Source: Litorimonas sp964565335
Lineage (GTDB): Bacteria; Pseudomonadota; Alphaproteobacteria; Caulobacterales; Maricaulaceae
Length of the DNA stretch: 64,000 bases
Reading direction: 5' to 3'
Assembly: GCA_964565335.1 (NCBI GenBank)
Contig: CAZMEN010000002.1
Coordinates: 30,143 to 94,142, forward strand
Positions 18,020 through 26,853 of this stretch are shown here, one piece after another. Below the pieces are notes generated by a model. It ran no database searches, was not told the DNA's origin, and saw only the letters and a program-made list of their open reading frames with translations. Numbering within the stretch: the first letter of the stretch is position 1; every line of letters begins with the position of its first letter. Made by a program: the position numbers and the translations under genes.

Positions 18020-20406
18020 TGAAATTCACACTCTCATGGCTCAAAAAACACCTCGAGACAGAGGCTACGATTGATGAAGTTGTCAAGGCAATGACCTTGG
18101 CCGGACTTGAAGTGGAAGAGGTGGAGAACCCCGCCGAAAAACTCAAAGCCTTTTCCATTGCCAAAGTCCTTACAGCGGAAAAACATCCTGATGCGGATAA
18201 GCTGAAAATCTGCACAGTGGAAACGCGTGATGGGACAAAGCAAATCGTTTGCGGCGCGCCCAATGCGCGCGCGGATATGACAGTGGCCTATGCGCCGCTG
18301 GGTGCTTACATTCCGGGTCTTGATTTCAGCCTCGACAAAAAGCCGCGTAAAATTCGCGGCATCGAATCATCCGGCATGATGTGTTCGGGCAAGGAGTTGG
18401 AAATTGATGAAGACGCGGACGGCATTCTAGATTTGCCGCAAAGCTTAGAAATGGGCGCCCCTCTGGCCGAAGCGCTGGACCTCAACGACCCCGTGATTGA
18501 TTTTGAAGTCACACCCAATCGCCCCGATTGGCTCGGCGTTAATTCTATTGCGCGCGACCTTGCAGCTGTTGGTTTGGGTAAATTCATCAGTCCCGCCATT
18601 CCCAATACTGAGGCAAAACTTGAAAACCCTCAAGCGATTAGAATTGACGACACAGACGGCTGTCCAGCTTTTGCTGGACGCGTTATTCGCGGCGTGAAGA
18701 ACGGCCCCTCTCCGCAATGGTTGCAAGACCAATTAAAAGCCATTGGACTCCGGCCCATTTCGGCACTCGTCGATATTACGAATTATATTACTTATGACCG
18801 CGCGCGGCCGCTTCATTTTTATGATGTGTCCAAGCTAAACGGAGCTATCATTGTGCGGCGCGGGGATGATGAGACGTTCGGCGCCCTAGACGACAAGACC
18901 TACACAGCGACATCCGAAGACGTGGTGATTGCAGATGAAAAAGGTGTCTTGGGCCTCGGCGGTATTGTCGGCGGCACAACGTCCGGATGCGATGAAAACA
19001 CGACCGACATTCTAATTGAAAGCGCCTACTTCGACCCGCTCACCATTCGCCGTTCGGCCAAGCGCCTAGGCGTGAATTCAGACGCAAAATACCGCTTTGA
19101 GCGCGGCGTCGATACAGGAGGCTTACTCGATGGTGTCGAATTGGCCACACAAATGGTTCTGGATATTTGCGGCGGTGAAGCCAGCGAGATTACGGTCGCA
19201 GGCGAAATACCTGCTGTCCCTTCCCCAATTGAATTTGACCCAAAGCAAGTCGAGCGATTGACGAGCCTCACTCTATCGGATGACGCCATGGAGAAAGTCC
19301 TAGTCGATTTAGGGTTCGCCGTCGAGCGCGGTTCGCTTTGGAGCGTTACTGTCCCTAGCTTCCGCCGTGATTGTTCAGAAGGCGCTGACCTCGTCGAAGA
19401 AATTGCGCGCGTGCATGGTTTTCATAATTTGAAAGCGGTCAGCCTGCCGCCTTTACCGGGCCGTCGGGAACCTACCGCAACACTCACGCAAAACCGCACT
19501 CGCCTTGCGCGCCGCGCTTTGGCGCTAAATGGCCTATCCGAAGCTGTCACATGGTCCTTTGCATTGAACGAACATGCCGCCTTATTCGGCGGAACGGATG
19601 CCAGCCTGCGCGTGGACAATCCCATTTCAAGTGACCTCAACACCATGCGTCCCAGCGCTTTGATTCACTTACTCCTCGCGGGGCAACGCAATGCCGATAA
19701 GGGTTATCCCGGGGCGGCCCTGTTTGAACTCGGTCCGGTCTTTGCAGGACAAGAGCCAGCCGATCAACGCCTTTGCCTCGCCGGTATGCGCCGCGTGGAA
19801 AGTGCGCGCCATTGGAACGGCGCGGAAGAGATAACCGCTTTAACCGCCAAAGCCGACGCTCTCGCCGCCCTAGAGGCTATGGGCGCGAATACCGCCAATC
19901 TACAGCTTTTCGACGCGATTGGTCAGTATTGGCATCCGGGACGCTCGGCCTCTTTGCGCATGGGCCCGAAAAATGTTCTCGCCAGTTTTGGGGAGTTGCA
20001 CCCGCGCGTGCTCAAAGCCATGGGCATTGAAGGCCGTATTGTCGCCTTTGAGATCTGGCCCGAAGCCCTGCCTGCGCCGCGCAAAAAATCCGCCTCTAAA
20101 TCAAAATCGGCCCTCAACCTGTCGGAACTAATGCCTGTCATTCGCGATTTTGCCTTTATCGTGCCCGAGAATAAATCAGCACAGGACGTATTACGCGCGG
20201 CTAAAAGCGCCGACAAAACCCTAATTTCCGAGGTTAGCTTGTTCGATGTCTATCAAGGGCAAGGCGTGGAAGACGGTCATAAATCCCTCGCCATAGAGGT
20301 GACATTATCGCCCAAAGACGCCACGCTGACAGAAAAAGATATCGACGCGGTGAGTGACAAGGTTATCTCTGGCGTCATGAAAGTCGGCGGACGTTTGCGC
20401 AGCTAA
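18019..20406 (+). CDS. pheT: Phenylalanine-tRNA ligase beta subunit
   Basis: At 795 residues this matches bacterial PheT. The order is an N-terminal tRNA-binding domain (VLTAEKHPDADKLKICTVE), the B3/B4 editing domain (NRPDWLGVNSIARDLAAVG, then the DITNYITYDRARPLHFYD and GGIVGG regions), the B5 domain, the catalytic-like core and a C-terminal anticodon-binding FDX-ACB domain (VIRDFAFIVPENKSAQDVL). It supports tRNA binding and removes mischarged Tyr. The ATG overlaps the pheS TGA (TGATG), so the subunits are coupled. A Lys/Ser-rich linker (RKKSASKSKSAL) precedes the last domain. Confidence 0.96.
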   Translation: MKFTLSWLKKHLETEATIDEVVKAMTLAGLEVEEVENPAEKLKAFSIAKVLTAEKHPDADKLKICTVETRDGTKQIVCGAPNARADMTVAYAPLGAYIPGLDFSLDKKPRKIRGIESSGMMCSGKELEIDEDADGILDLPQSLEMGAPLAEALDLNDPVIDFEVTPNRPDWLGVNSIARDLAAVGLGKFISPAIPNTEAKLENPQAIRIDDTDGCPAFAGRVIRGVKNGPSPQWLQDQLKAIGLRPISALVDITNYITYDRARPLHFYDVSKLNGAIIVRRGDDETFGALDDKTYTATSEDVVIADEKGVLGLGGIVGGTTSGCDENTTDILIESAYFDPLTIRRSAKRLGVNSDAKYRFERGVDTGGLLDGVELATQMVLDICGGEASEITVAGEIPAVPSPIEFDPKQVERLTSLTLSDDAMEKVLVDLGFAVERGSLWSVTVPSFRRDCSEGADLVEEIARVHGFHNLKAVSLPPLPGRREPTATLTQNRTRLARRALALNGLSEAVTWSFALNEHAALFGGTDASLRVDNPISSDLNTMRPSALIHLLLAGQRNADKGYPGAALFELGPVFAGQEPADQRLCLAGMRRVESARHWNGAEEITALTAKADALAALEAMGANTANLQLFDAIGQYWHPGRSASLRMGPKNVLASFGELHPRVLKAMGIEGRIVAFEIWPEALPAPRKKSASKSKSALNLSELMPVIRDFAFIVPENKSAQDVLRAAKSADKTLISEVSLFDVYQGQGVEDGHKSLAIEVTLSPKDATLTEKDIDAVSDKVISGVMKVGGRLRS

Positions 20407-20509
20407 TTTTCTGTAATTTAATGTCCCCCGCCTATCTTTTAGCTTAGACAGGTTACTATCATACCCTTGAGGCACCCACTCTCAGGACGGTGTTCAAAAG
20501 AGGCTTCAG

Positions 20510-21157
20510 GTGAAATTCAACAACCCTATTATCAATGATAATTGCCCGCGCATGGGCAATGCCGTGACGCGCGCGATCGGCAGCGGTTTATTAAAACTAA
20601 CGGGATGGAAAGTTGAAGGCGTCCTGCCCAATGTTCCAAAAGTTATTTTAATTGGGGAACCTCACACATCAAATTGGGATTTCGTTTTAATAATGATGGC
20701 GGCGCAATCTATCGGTTATCGCATGTCATATATTATGAAAAAGGAAGCCTTCTTTTGGCCCCTTGGCGGATTTTTCAAATGGATGGGCGGCGTGCCGATT
20801 GAACGTCAAAAAGGCAAAGATGCCGTATCCGCTATCGAAACGGTCTTGAAAGACACGGATAATATCCATTTGGCCATTACACCGAGTGGTAGCCGCAGTC
20901 CGAGAGACAGCTTTAAAACAGGCTATCTCCGTCTCGCCCATGCCGCGGATGTTCCGCTCTTCATTATCGGGCTAAACGGCGCGACAAAGTCCATCGTTCT
21001 GGATCAATTAATTGACGCCACAGGTCCCATCCCCCAACAAAATAAATCAATCAAAGATTACATTGACGGAACCTATCGCGGAATAAAGCCGAATAATCAG
21101 AGAACAGGATCGCTACCCGGGACAGCGCCTGAGACACTGATTGGCGCGCAGGAGTAA
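20510..21157 (+). CDS. Lysophospholipid acyltransferase-like protein (LPLAT/AGPAT superfamily)
   Basis: This 215-residue protein has the family motifs in order: HTSNWDF (the HX4D catalytic pair, near residue 52), GGVPIER (substrate site) and TPSGSRS in the place of the EGTRS-like motif. It should transfer an acyl chain to a phospholipid or related lipid at the inner membrane; the substrate is unknown. The start is GTG (20510) with an AGAGGC site upstream; an ATG at 20552 is a shorter alternative. It stands 103 bp after pheT and may be co-transcribed with it. Confidence 0.82.
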   Translation: MKFNNPIINDNCPRMGNAVTRAIGSGLLKLTGWKVEGVLPNVPKVILIGEPHTSNWDFVLIMMAAQSIGYRMSYIMKKEAFFWPLGGFFKWMGGVPIERQKGKDAVSAIETVLKDTDNIHLAITPSGSRSPRDSFKTGYLRLAHAADVPLFIIGLNGATKSIVLDQLIDATGPIPQQNKSIKDYIDGTYRGIKPNNQRTGSLPGTAPETLIGAQE

Positions 21158-21212
21158 AGTCTTAAAAGGCGGTTATTGGACAAAGACGACCTGTTCGATA
21201 TAGAACGCGGCT

Positions 21213-21719
21213 ATGGAAATCAGAAAAGAGATTGAAGGCGATATAGAGACCATAAGGGCGCTTACCGAAAAAGCCTTCGCCCCCATGCCTTTCAGCAGCG
21301 GTACAGAATCAAAAATCATTGAGACATTACGAGAAGACAATCAGCTTACACTGTCACTCGTGGCTATTCGCAGCGATCAAATTTTGGGGCAAATTACCTT
21401 TTCTCCTGTCACCATTGACGGCGTTCATGAGGGTTGGTTCGGTTTGGGCCCAGTATCAGTGCTGCCCGAAAAGCAAGGAGAAGGAATTGGTAGCGCACTC
21501 GTTCTCAAGGGATTGGAATTAATAAAAGATGGCGGCGCAAAAGGGTGCGTTCTTATTGGCGATCCAAATTATTATTCACGCTTTGGTTTCATTAACGAAA
21601 CGGGCCTGACCTATAAAGGTTTGGACCGCAAATTCGTTCAAAGGGTCACATTCGCAGCACCCGCCCGTGATGGTGAAGTGCTTTTCACTTCAGCTTTTGA
21701 AGAGACGACACCAGGCTGA
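21213..21719 (+). CDS. GNAT-family N-acetyltransferase
   Basis: At 168 residues, it has the acetyl-CoA binding signature VLPEKQGEGIGSALVLKG (about residues 86-103) and the following GDPNYYSRFGF segment. That segment is typical of the YhbS-like GNAT group. It should acetylate a small molecule or protein amine; the substrate is unknown. It lies 55 bp after the acyltransferase on the same strand and converges on the membrane gene at 21856. Confidence 0.88.
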   Translation: MEIRKEIEGDIETIRALTEKAFAPMPFSSGTESKIIETLREDNQLTLSLVAIRSDQILGQITFSPVTIDGVHEGWFGLGPVSVLPEKQGEGIGSALVLKGLELIKDGGAKGCVLIGDPNYYSRFGFINETGLTYKGLDRKFVQRVTFAAPARDGEVLFTSAFEETTPG

Positions 21720-21814
21720 AGTGGCAATTAAGGAGAGTAAAAAATTGCCCTGCCAAAAGTGATACTGCGCTATGTCCTCGCCTTTAACACCTTTGAGGTT
21801 AAGAAAAGAAATAA

Positions 21815-21833
21815 AATTATAAGGCTTATAATT
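21815..21833. repeat. Perfect 9+1+9 inverted repeat in convergent gap
   Basis: AATTATAAG and CTTATAATT flank a single G between two convergent genes. There is no T-run after it, and the AT-rich stem makes a weak terminator. It could equally be an operator-like palindrome. Confidence 0.45.
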
Positions 21834-21855
21834 GCCGCCTATTGCTTGATAACGC

Positions 21856-22542
21856 TTAATTTATGGGTGCCAACCAAAGGCTACTGGCCGCCATTAAAAA
21901 GACAGCAATAGTGATATGAAATGCGAACCGAGCCAGAATAGGTTCAGAATCTGGGCTTTGATTGAAAACACCAACCACTGTACTCTTTACAATATTGGCG
22001 AACAAAAAACCGAGCCCCACAACAAAAGCTGTTACAAAAACCCTTACACCAGTACTACTAATTTGCTCTGACGTAAGACTTCCTACCAGAATAAAAATTA
22101 AACATCCAAAATATAGCAAAGCTCTCTCTGCAAATTTAAATAAACCGTGAGGTTTGGGTAAATTTAATGAATCTGCCACGAGAGCCCAAGCTTGCCTCAT
22201 CCAGTTTTCGCAAACCAGCAATACCAAAGCGGCCATGAAAATTAAGACAAGGGCGTTAAGGGAAAATGGCCATTTAGGCATTGTGCTGGCAATTAAAGGG
22301 AGTTGAGAATAAGCTAAAATAACAAACCCAAACCAACACACCCAAAACACAAAACGAGAAATGTTATTATCAATAAGAAGCTCATTACTTTTCGGAACAA
22401 GCTTAAGGGCCCTGAACAAACTAATCACCAAAAGAGCCGCAATCTTAGAAAGAAAATATCCGCCTATAATTAGCAATAAACAGACAACCGAGCCCCGTAT
22501 AGAATGCGGTATAAAATCGACTAAACTGTAAATAAATTCCAT
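21856..22542 (-). CDS. Uncharacterised multi-pass membrane protein
   Basis: I do not recognise this 228-residue protein. It has about five or six hydrophobic segments (around residues 15-38, 45-66, 78-112, 133-152, 160-185 and 205-225). A short polar loop (RQAWALVADSLNLPKPHG) lies between the middle helices. Helix-rich N-terminal parts of MscS-like channels look broadly similar, but the cytoplasmic beta domain of those channels is missing, so channel function is not supported. The coding sequence is noticeably more AT-rich than its neighbours, a possible sign of transfer. It stands alone, flanked by intergenic regions of 136 and 389 bp. Confidence 0.7.
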   Translation of the reverse strand: MEFIYSLVDFIPHSIRGSVVCLLLIIGGYFLSKIAALLVISLFRALKLVPKSNELLIDNNISRFVFWVCWFGFVILAYSQLPLIASTMPKWPFSLNALVLIFMAALVLLVCENWMRQAWALVADSLNLPKPHGLFKFAERALLYFGCLIFILVGSLTSEQISSTGVRVFVTAFVVGLGFLFANIVKSTVVGVFNQSPDSEPILARFAFHITIAVFLMAASSLWLAPIN

Positions 22543-22931
22543 TACTTCATTTGTCTCTGTAATCGTATTTTTGGCCTAATCTCAAAATTCAATATACCAT
22601 CTAATATACGGGTGTGTACCTAGAATAAAAATACCCCGCTTTCAGGCGGGGCAATCTTTCCCTAATGTAACACTTACACTTCAGTTGCCAAATACAATCT
22701 GTCCGAATTCAATCGGCTCCTCGGCGGTTAGAAAAGCCTATAAGTAGGAATACAATCAATCAATGCCGCCCCCCAAAAATCTCAACGCTCTTGCCAAAAA
22801 CCCAAATCCAGTGTAACGCATGCGCATATCTAAGGAGTAAGAGACGATGAATAAGTAATCCGATTTATTAAACGCGATTATTTTGCTGCGGCGATCAACG
22901 CTGCGCACTCCTCTTACAGACTGGATATTTC
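22543..22931. other. 389-bp intergenic region with a minus-strand terminator and a short open frame
   Basis: No firm gene is visible. At 22634-22651, CCCCGC/GCGGGG forms a hairpin that, read on the minus strand, ends in TATTTTTAT like an intrinsic terminator, although no annotated minus-strand gene lies just upstream of it. On that strand a frame stays open for about 58 codons from near 22931 to a TGA at 22756-22758. It contains two ATGs (22827, 22821), of which the first would give a 23-residue peptide. On the plus strand, AAGGAG sits just before ATG AAT AAG TAA at 22847-22858, a three-codon frame with a good ribosome site. Confidence 0.4.
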
Positions 22932-23717
22932 ATGAAACGATTAGACCAAAAGACCTGTGTCATTACAGGCGCGGCGCGCGGTATTGGCAAAGCCATTGCC
23001 GAACGTTTTAAAGCCGAAGGCGCGGCCGTCATCCTCACAGACAAAAATACGGAAGCCTTGAAAGTAACGGCTCAAGCCGTCGACATGCCCTATTTCGAAT
23101 TAGATGTAGAACAGGAAAGCCATTGGGCCGCCTTGGCGAAAAAACACCCGTCCATTGATGTGCTCGTCAATAATGCAGGCGTCACAGGCTTCGAAGACAA
23201 CCTTGCTCCGCAAGACCCTGAAAATGCCGCACTGAAAGATTGGCAAGCTGTCCACCGCGTTAATTTGGACGGTACGTTTTTGGGGTGCCGCTACGCCATC
23301 AAGGCAATGCGAGAGCGTCCCAGCGGCTCCATCATCAATATATCCTCTCGCTCCGGCTTGGTGGGTATTCCGCAGGCCGCCGCCTATGCCTCTTCCAAAG
23401 CCGCCATTCGAAATCATACGAAAACTGTGGCGCTATATTGCGCGGAACAGGGGCTCAATATTCGTTGTAACTCTATTCATCCCGCTGCCATTCTCACGCC
23501 AATGTGGGAGCCGATGATAGGGCATGGCCCGGACCGCGAGGCCCGTATGGCCGCTTGCGTAGCGGACACGCCCGCCAAACGGTTCGGTCAACCCAGTGAG
23601 GTTGCCGCCCTCGCTGTGCTGCTCGCGTCGGATGAAGCAGCCTACATTACGGGCACGGAAATGACGATTGATGGGGGCCTACTCGCAGGGTCAGTGGCAA
23701 CGCCCTCGAGGGAGTGA
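22932..23717 (+). CDS. Short-chain dehydrogenase/reductase
   Basis: This 261-residue classical SDR has the NAD(P)-binding TGAARGIG (residues 12-19), NNAG, and the catalytic Ser-Tyr-Lys set (SSRSG, then YASSK). Asp in LTDKN after the second strand suggests NAD over NADP. It oxidises or reduces an unidentified alcohol or ketone. It is the only plus-strand gene in the 4.3 kb before fadA. The VOC-family remnant follows it on the opposite strand. Confidence 0.88.
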   Translation: MKRLDQKTCVITGAARGIGKAIAERFKAEGAAVILTDKNTEALKVTAQAVDMPYFELDVEQESHWAALAKKHPSIDVLVNNAGVTGFEDNLAPQDPENAALKDWQAVHRVNLDGTFLGCRYAIKAMRERPSGSIINISSRSGLVGIPQAAAYASSKAAIRNHTKTVALYCAEQGLNIRCNSIHPAAILTPMWEPMIGHGPDREARMAACVADTPAKRFGQPSEVAALAVLLASDEAAYITGTEMTIDGGLLAGSVATPSRE

Positions 23718-23742
23718 GCCTCATAAGGAACTGAGTGATTGG

Positions 23743-23770
23743 GCTGAGCCTTTAAAACTAAAGACTCAGC
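23743..23770. repeat. Imperfect stem-loop after the SDR gene
   Basis: GCTGAG and CTCAGC, with inner TTTA/TAAA arms, pair around a short loop. It lies 25 bp after the SDR stop and may form its transcript end, but no T-run follows. Confidence 0.4.
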
Positions 23771-23940
23771 TACCCTGTCCAACGCTCCGGATAGATTTGA
23801 ATGAGTTCAATCAGCGTACCGTCGGAATCTTTGCAAATTGCGATATCGGCGAGGCTGTCGTGCCCTGTTTTCGGGCCCGCGAGACATTCGACGCCTTGCG
23901 CCTTCAGATGAGTCACATCTTTCCGTAGGTCTTGTGTACC
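23770..23940 (-). pseudogene. C-terminal remnant of a glyoxalase/VOC-family gene
   Basis: Reading the minus strand from 23940 gives GTQDLRKDVTHLKAQGVE and continues to KDSDGTLIELIQIYPERWTG and a TAG stop. The GV-x(n)-DPDG-LIEL-like ending is the C-terminal third of VOC (glyoxalase/bleomycin-resistance) proteins. The upstream two-thirds is missing. In frame, the remnant runs straight into the terminator hairpin at 23942-23971, with no start codon. This is a 5'-truncated relic, probably cut when the neighbouring minus-strand operon was placed here. The metal ligand Glu in LIEL remains, but the fold cannot be complete. Confidence 0.7.
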
Positions 23941-23941
23941 T

Positions 23942-23971
23942 AAAAAAAAGCGGCATCGGAATGCCGCTTTT
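23942..23971 (-). terminator. Terminator of the MaoC-SDR-thiolase operon
   Basis: AAAAGCGGCAT and ATGCCGCTTTT form an 11-bp stem with a CGGA loop. On the minus strand it is followed by eight T residues (23942-23949 read as A on plus). It lies about 60 bp past the MaoC stop. Confidence 0.88.
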
Positions 23972-23980
23972 GGAAATCTT

Positions 23981-24000
23981 GAGTAAGAGTATTCTTACTC
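23981..24000. repeat. 8-bp inverted repeat next to the operon terminator
   Basis: GAGTAAGA and TCTTACTC flank GTAT. It sits between the MaoC stop and the strong terminator and could stabilise the 3' end of the message. Confidence 0.5.
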
Positions 24001-24032
24001 ACCCTGCTACGCAGAGCCGCGTGCGGATGGAC

Positions 24033-24491
24033 CTAACCCGTAAACTGCATGCCCATCCATTGGGCGATGAGGGCGGGTTTGTCATTGCCTTCGATTTCGA
24101 CGCTGACATCATAAGTGATGAGGACTTGGCCCGGGCGTTTTTCATCGACATTGGCGACAACAAAACGGCCGCGCACTTTGGAGCCTGTTGGCACGGGCGC
24201 AAGAAAGCGGACTTTATCAAAGCCGTAATTCACGCCCATTTTCACACCGTCTAAAACCAGAGAGGCTTGCTCGCCCATTTTTGCCAAGAGCGACAGCGTC
24301 AGAAAACCATGCGCAATCGTCCCGCCAAACGGCGTCATTTTCGCCATGTCTGGATTAACATGGATGAACTGATGATCTTCGGTCACATCGGCAAATTGGT
24401 TGATGCGGTCCTGTTCAATCGTGATCCAATCCGACACACCGGATTCTTGCCCGATCATGCCTGTGGCGGCGTCGAGTGAGACTGTCTTCAT
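24033..24491 (-). CDS. MaoC-like (R)-specific enoyl-CoA hydratase
   Basis: At 152 residues, it has the single hot-dog fold of MaoC hydratases with the hydratase-2 motif (QFADVTEDHQFIHVNPDMA, about residues 30-48; catalytic Asp and His in D-x-x-x-x-H). GGTIAHGFLTLSLL is also characteristic. It hydrates trans-2-enoyl-CoA to (R)-3-hydroxyacyl-CoA. It is the last gene of a minus-strand set after an SDR and a thiolase, with which it forms an (R)-stereospecific beta-oxidation or synthesis module. Confidence 0.88.
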   Translation of the reverse strand: MKTVSLDAATGMIGQESGVSDWITIEQDRINQFADVTEDHQFIHVNPDMAKMTPFGGTIAHGFLTLSLLAKMGEQASLVLDGVKMGVNYGFDKVRFLAPVPTGSKVRGRFVVANVDEKRPGQVLITYDVSVEIEGNDKPALIAQWMGMQFTG

Positions 24492-24515
24492 GAGCTTCTT
24501 TCCCTCTGTTTTTAT

Positions 24516-25427
24516 TTACGACTTAAGTGCAACAGCGCGTTTCAACAGTTTTTCGCCCTGTTGTCCACCTTGGGTGAATTCGGCCATCGTGTCTTCTGCG
24601 ATAATCTTGTCCCAATTGGCGGCGATGTTTTCGGCAGTTTGTTCGCCGGGAGCGAAACTGACGCCTTCGGTCTCTAGCACTTTCGTGGCGGCATATCCGC
24701 CTGCACCCGCCACAAGGATGGTGCGGTTGGGCGCGTCATCACAGCAGAGATAGACCAAGCCTTGGCTGACGCTTTCAACATCCAACAAAGCGAGGATTTC
24801 AGGCGGCATTAAGTTTTCGGTCATACGCGTCGCCGCAGTTGGAGAGAGCGAATTGACGCGAATATTATATTTCGCGCCTTCAAGGCAAAGCGTCCGCATG
24901 AAACCCGAAAGCCCAGCCTTTGCAGCGCCGTAATTCGTCTGGCCAAAATTACCATACATGCCCGAAGACGAGGTCGTCATAACGATGCGGCCATATCCAT
25001 TATCGCGCATGTGTTGCCAGAGGGCTTTGGTACAAATCGCCGAGCCGACAAGGTGGACATCCAAGACAAGGCGAAAATCATCCATCGTCATTTTAGCGAA
25101 AGATTTATCTCGCAAGATACCGGCATTATTGACAAGGATGTCAACTTTGCCAAATGTGTCGATGGCCTGTTGTACCATTTCAGCGACTTCGGACTCGATA
25201 GTGACATTTGCACCATTCGCGATGGCCTCACCGCCTGCGGCTTTAATTTCATTCACGACCTGTTGCGCCATCGTCTCGGACTCGCCCGTGCCGTCAACCG
25301 ACCCGCCAAGGTCGTTGACCACGACTTTCACGCCGCGCGCTGCTAAAGCCAAAGCATGAGTACGACCCAAGCCACCGCCAGCCCCGGTTACAATCGCAAC
25401 GCGGTCTTTAAATTCTACTGTACTCAT
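24516..25427 (-). CDS. SDR, (R)-3-hydroxyacyl-CoA dehydrogenase type (MFE-2-like)
   Basis: This 303-residue SDR begins EFKDRVAIVTGAGGGLGRTH and has VVVNDLGG, NNAGILRD and the YGAAKAGLSG catalytic Tyr-Lys. The glycine-rich start and the VNDLGG element match the dehydrogenase domain of peroxisomal multifunctional enzyme type 2 and its bacterial homologues, which oxidise (R)-3-hydroxyacyl-CoA. A C-terminal extension of about 60 residues follows the SDR core. It lies 24 bp upstream of the MaoC gene and 23 bp after the thiolase stop. A general 3-oxoacyl reductase role is the alternative. Confidence 0.85.
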   Translation of the reverse strand: MSTVEFKDRVAIVTGAGGGLGRTHALALAARGVKVVVNDLGGSVDGTGESETMAQQVVNEIKAAGGEAIANGANVTIESEVAEMVQQAIDTFGKVDILVNNAGILRDKSFAKMTMDDFRLVLDVHLVGSAICTKALWQHMRDNGYGRIVMTTSSSGMYGNFGQTNYGAAKAGLSGFMRTLCLEGAKYNIRVNSLSPTAATRMTENLMPPEILALLDVESVSQGLVYLCCDDAPNRTILVAGAGGYAATKVLETEGVSFAPGEQTAENIAANWDKIIAEDTMAEFTQGGQQGEKLLKRAVALKS

Positions 25428-25450
25428 TGTTTTCGTTCCTGGTATTTAAT

Positions 25451-26626
25451 TTATAAAACTTCGAATAGCCCAGCCGCGCCCATACCGCCGCCGACACACA
25501 TTGTACTGACAACATATTTCACGCCGCGGCGCTTGCCTTCGGTAAGGGCGTGGGCAACCATGCGCGCGCCGCTCATGCCGTAAGGATGACCTACAGAAAT
25601 CGCGCCGCCATTGACGTTCATCTTTTCCAATGGAATACCAAGCTCGCGTTGGCAATACAGCACTTGCACGGCAAAGGCTTCATTGAGTTCCCACAGACCA
25701 ATATCGTCCATCTTAAGGCCCGTTTGTTTCAGCAATTTAGGAATAGCGTAAATCGGGCCAATGCCCATTTCATCCGGCTCCAGACCTGCCACGGCCATAC
25801 CGCGATAAGCGCCGAGCGGATTAAGGCCGCGCTTTTCGGCTTCTTTAGCTTCCATCAAGACAGATACAGAGGCTCCGTCAGACAGCTGAGACGCATTGCC
25901 TGCCGTGATTGTTTTTTCAGGACCGCGAACAGGTTTCAATCCTTGCAGACCTTCGAGTGTGGTGGACGGGCGGTTACCTTCATCCTTTTCGAGCGTGACG
26001 TCATGCTCGGAGATTTCCTTAGTCTCTTTATTCATTACTTTCATGGTCGAGGCCATAGGTACAATTTCGTCATCGAAAGCACCGGCTTCTTGCGCAGCAT
26101 GGGTGCGCTGCTGCGAGAGAAGCGCGTATTCATCCATATCATCACGCGATACGCCATAACGTTCGGCTACAATCTCTGCCGTATCGATCATCTGGATATA
26201 GGCTTGCGGATGTTTCTTGACCACATTCATATCAGGAGCGACCCGCATTTCTGCGGTCTGCACCATCGAAATGCTTTCAACACCGCCGCCAATAGCAATC
26301 ATTTGATTATCGACAATAATCTGCTTTGCAGCGATACCAATAGCCATCATGCCGGAGGAACACTGACGGTCGAGACTTTGCGCCGCCACAGTGACGGGGA
26401 GGTTCGATGCCAGAACGGCATTACGGCCAATCGTGACCTGAACGCCTTGTTGCAAAGCGCAGCCCATAATCACATCATCCACCTCAGCCCCGTCAATTCC
26501 AGCGCGCTTCACGGCCTCATCAATGCAATGGCCTGCCAATGTCGGAGACGGTGTATTGTTAAAGGCTCCGCGATAGGCTCGGCCAATAGGGGTACGGGCC
26601 GTAGAGACAAGGACTGCTTCGCGCAT
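25451..26626 (-). CDS. Acetyl-CoA C-acyltransferase (thiolase)
   Basis: Thiolase cleaves 3-ketoacyl-CoA with CoA. The protein (391 residues) has the nucleophile Cys in DRQCSSGMMAIG (about residue 88), the NEAFAV motif, GGAISVGHPYGMSGARM with the catalytic His, and CVGGGMGAAGLFE with the second Cys. The ATG at 26626 (MREAVLVSTARTPIGR) fits the family and has GGAAAG at 26635-26630; an ATG five codons earlier does not. It is the first gene of the minus-strand set and divergent from the plus-strand thiolase at 26854, 227 bp away. Confidence 0.92.
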   Translation of the reverse strand: MREAVLVSTARTPIGRAYRGAFNNTPSPTLAGHCIDEAVKRAGIDGAEVDDVIMGCALQQGVQVTIGRNAVLASNLPVTVAAQSLDRQCSSGMMAIGIAAKQIIVDNQMIAIGGGVESISMVQTAEMRVAPDMNVVKKHPQAYIQMIDTAEIVAERYGVSRDDMDEYALLSQQRTHAAQEAGAFDDEIVPMASTMKVMNKETKEISEHDVTLEKDEGNRPSTTLEGLQGLKPVRGPEKTITAGNASQLSDGASVSVLMEAKEAEKRGLNPLGAYRGMAVAGLEPDEMGIGPIYAIPKLLKQTGLKMDDIGLWELNEAFAVQVLYCQRELGIPLEKMNVNGGAISVGHPYGMSGARMVAHALTEGKRRGVKYVVSTMCVGGGMGAAGLFEVL

Positions 26627-26853
26627 AATCTTTCCAATCATTATTATAAATTTCTGGCCCGAAAGCTCAAAGCGAGCCCTTTAGACGTAACTATCTATAC
26701 GGTGTCCAACGGAAATGTCGATGCACCCAAAAATGAAGAGACCGCAACCAATTGTGAAGGTGTAAAAAACAGGGATGTACCCTTTATCTCCAAACAAAAA
26801 TGCGGTCTAAGAACGCAAATTCAAACAAGAATGAATAGGGAAAGGTCTCTACC

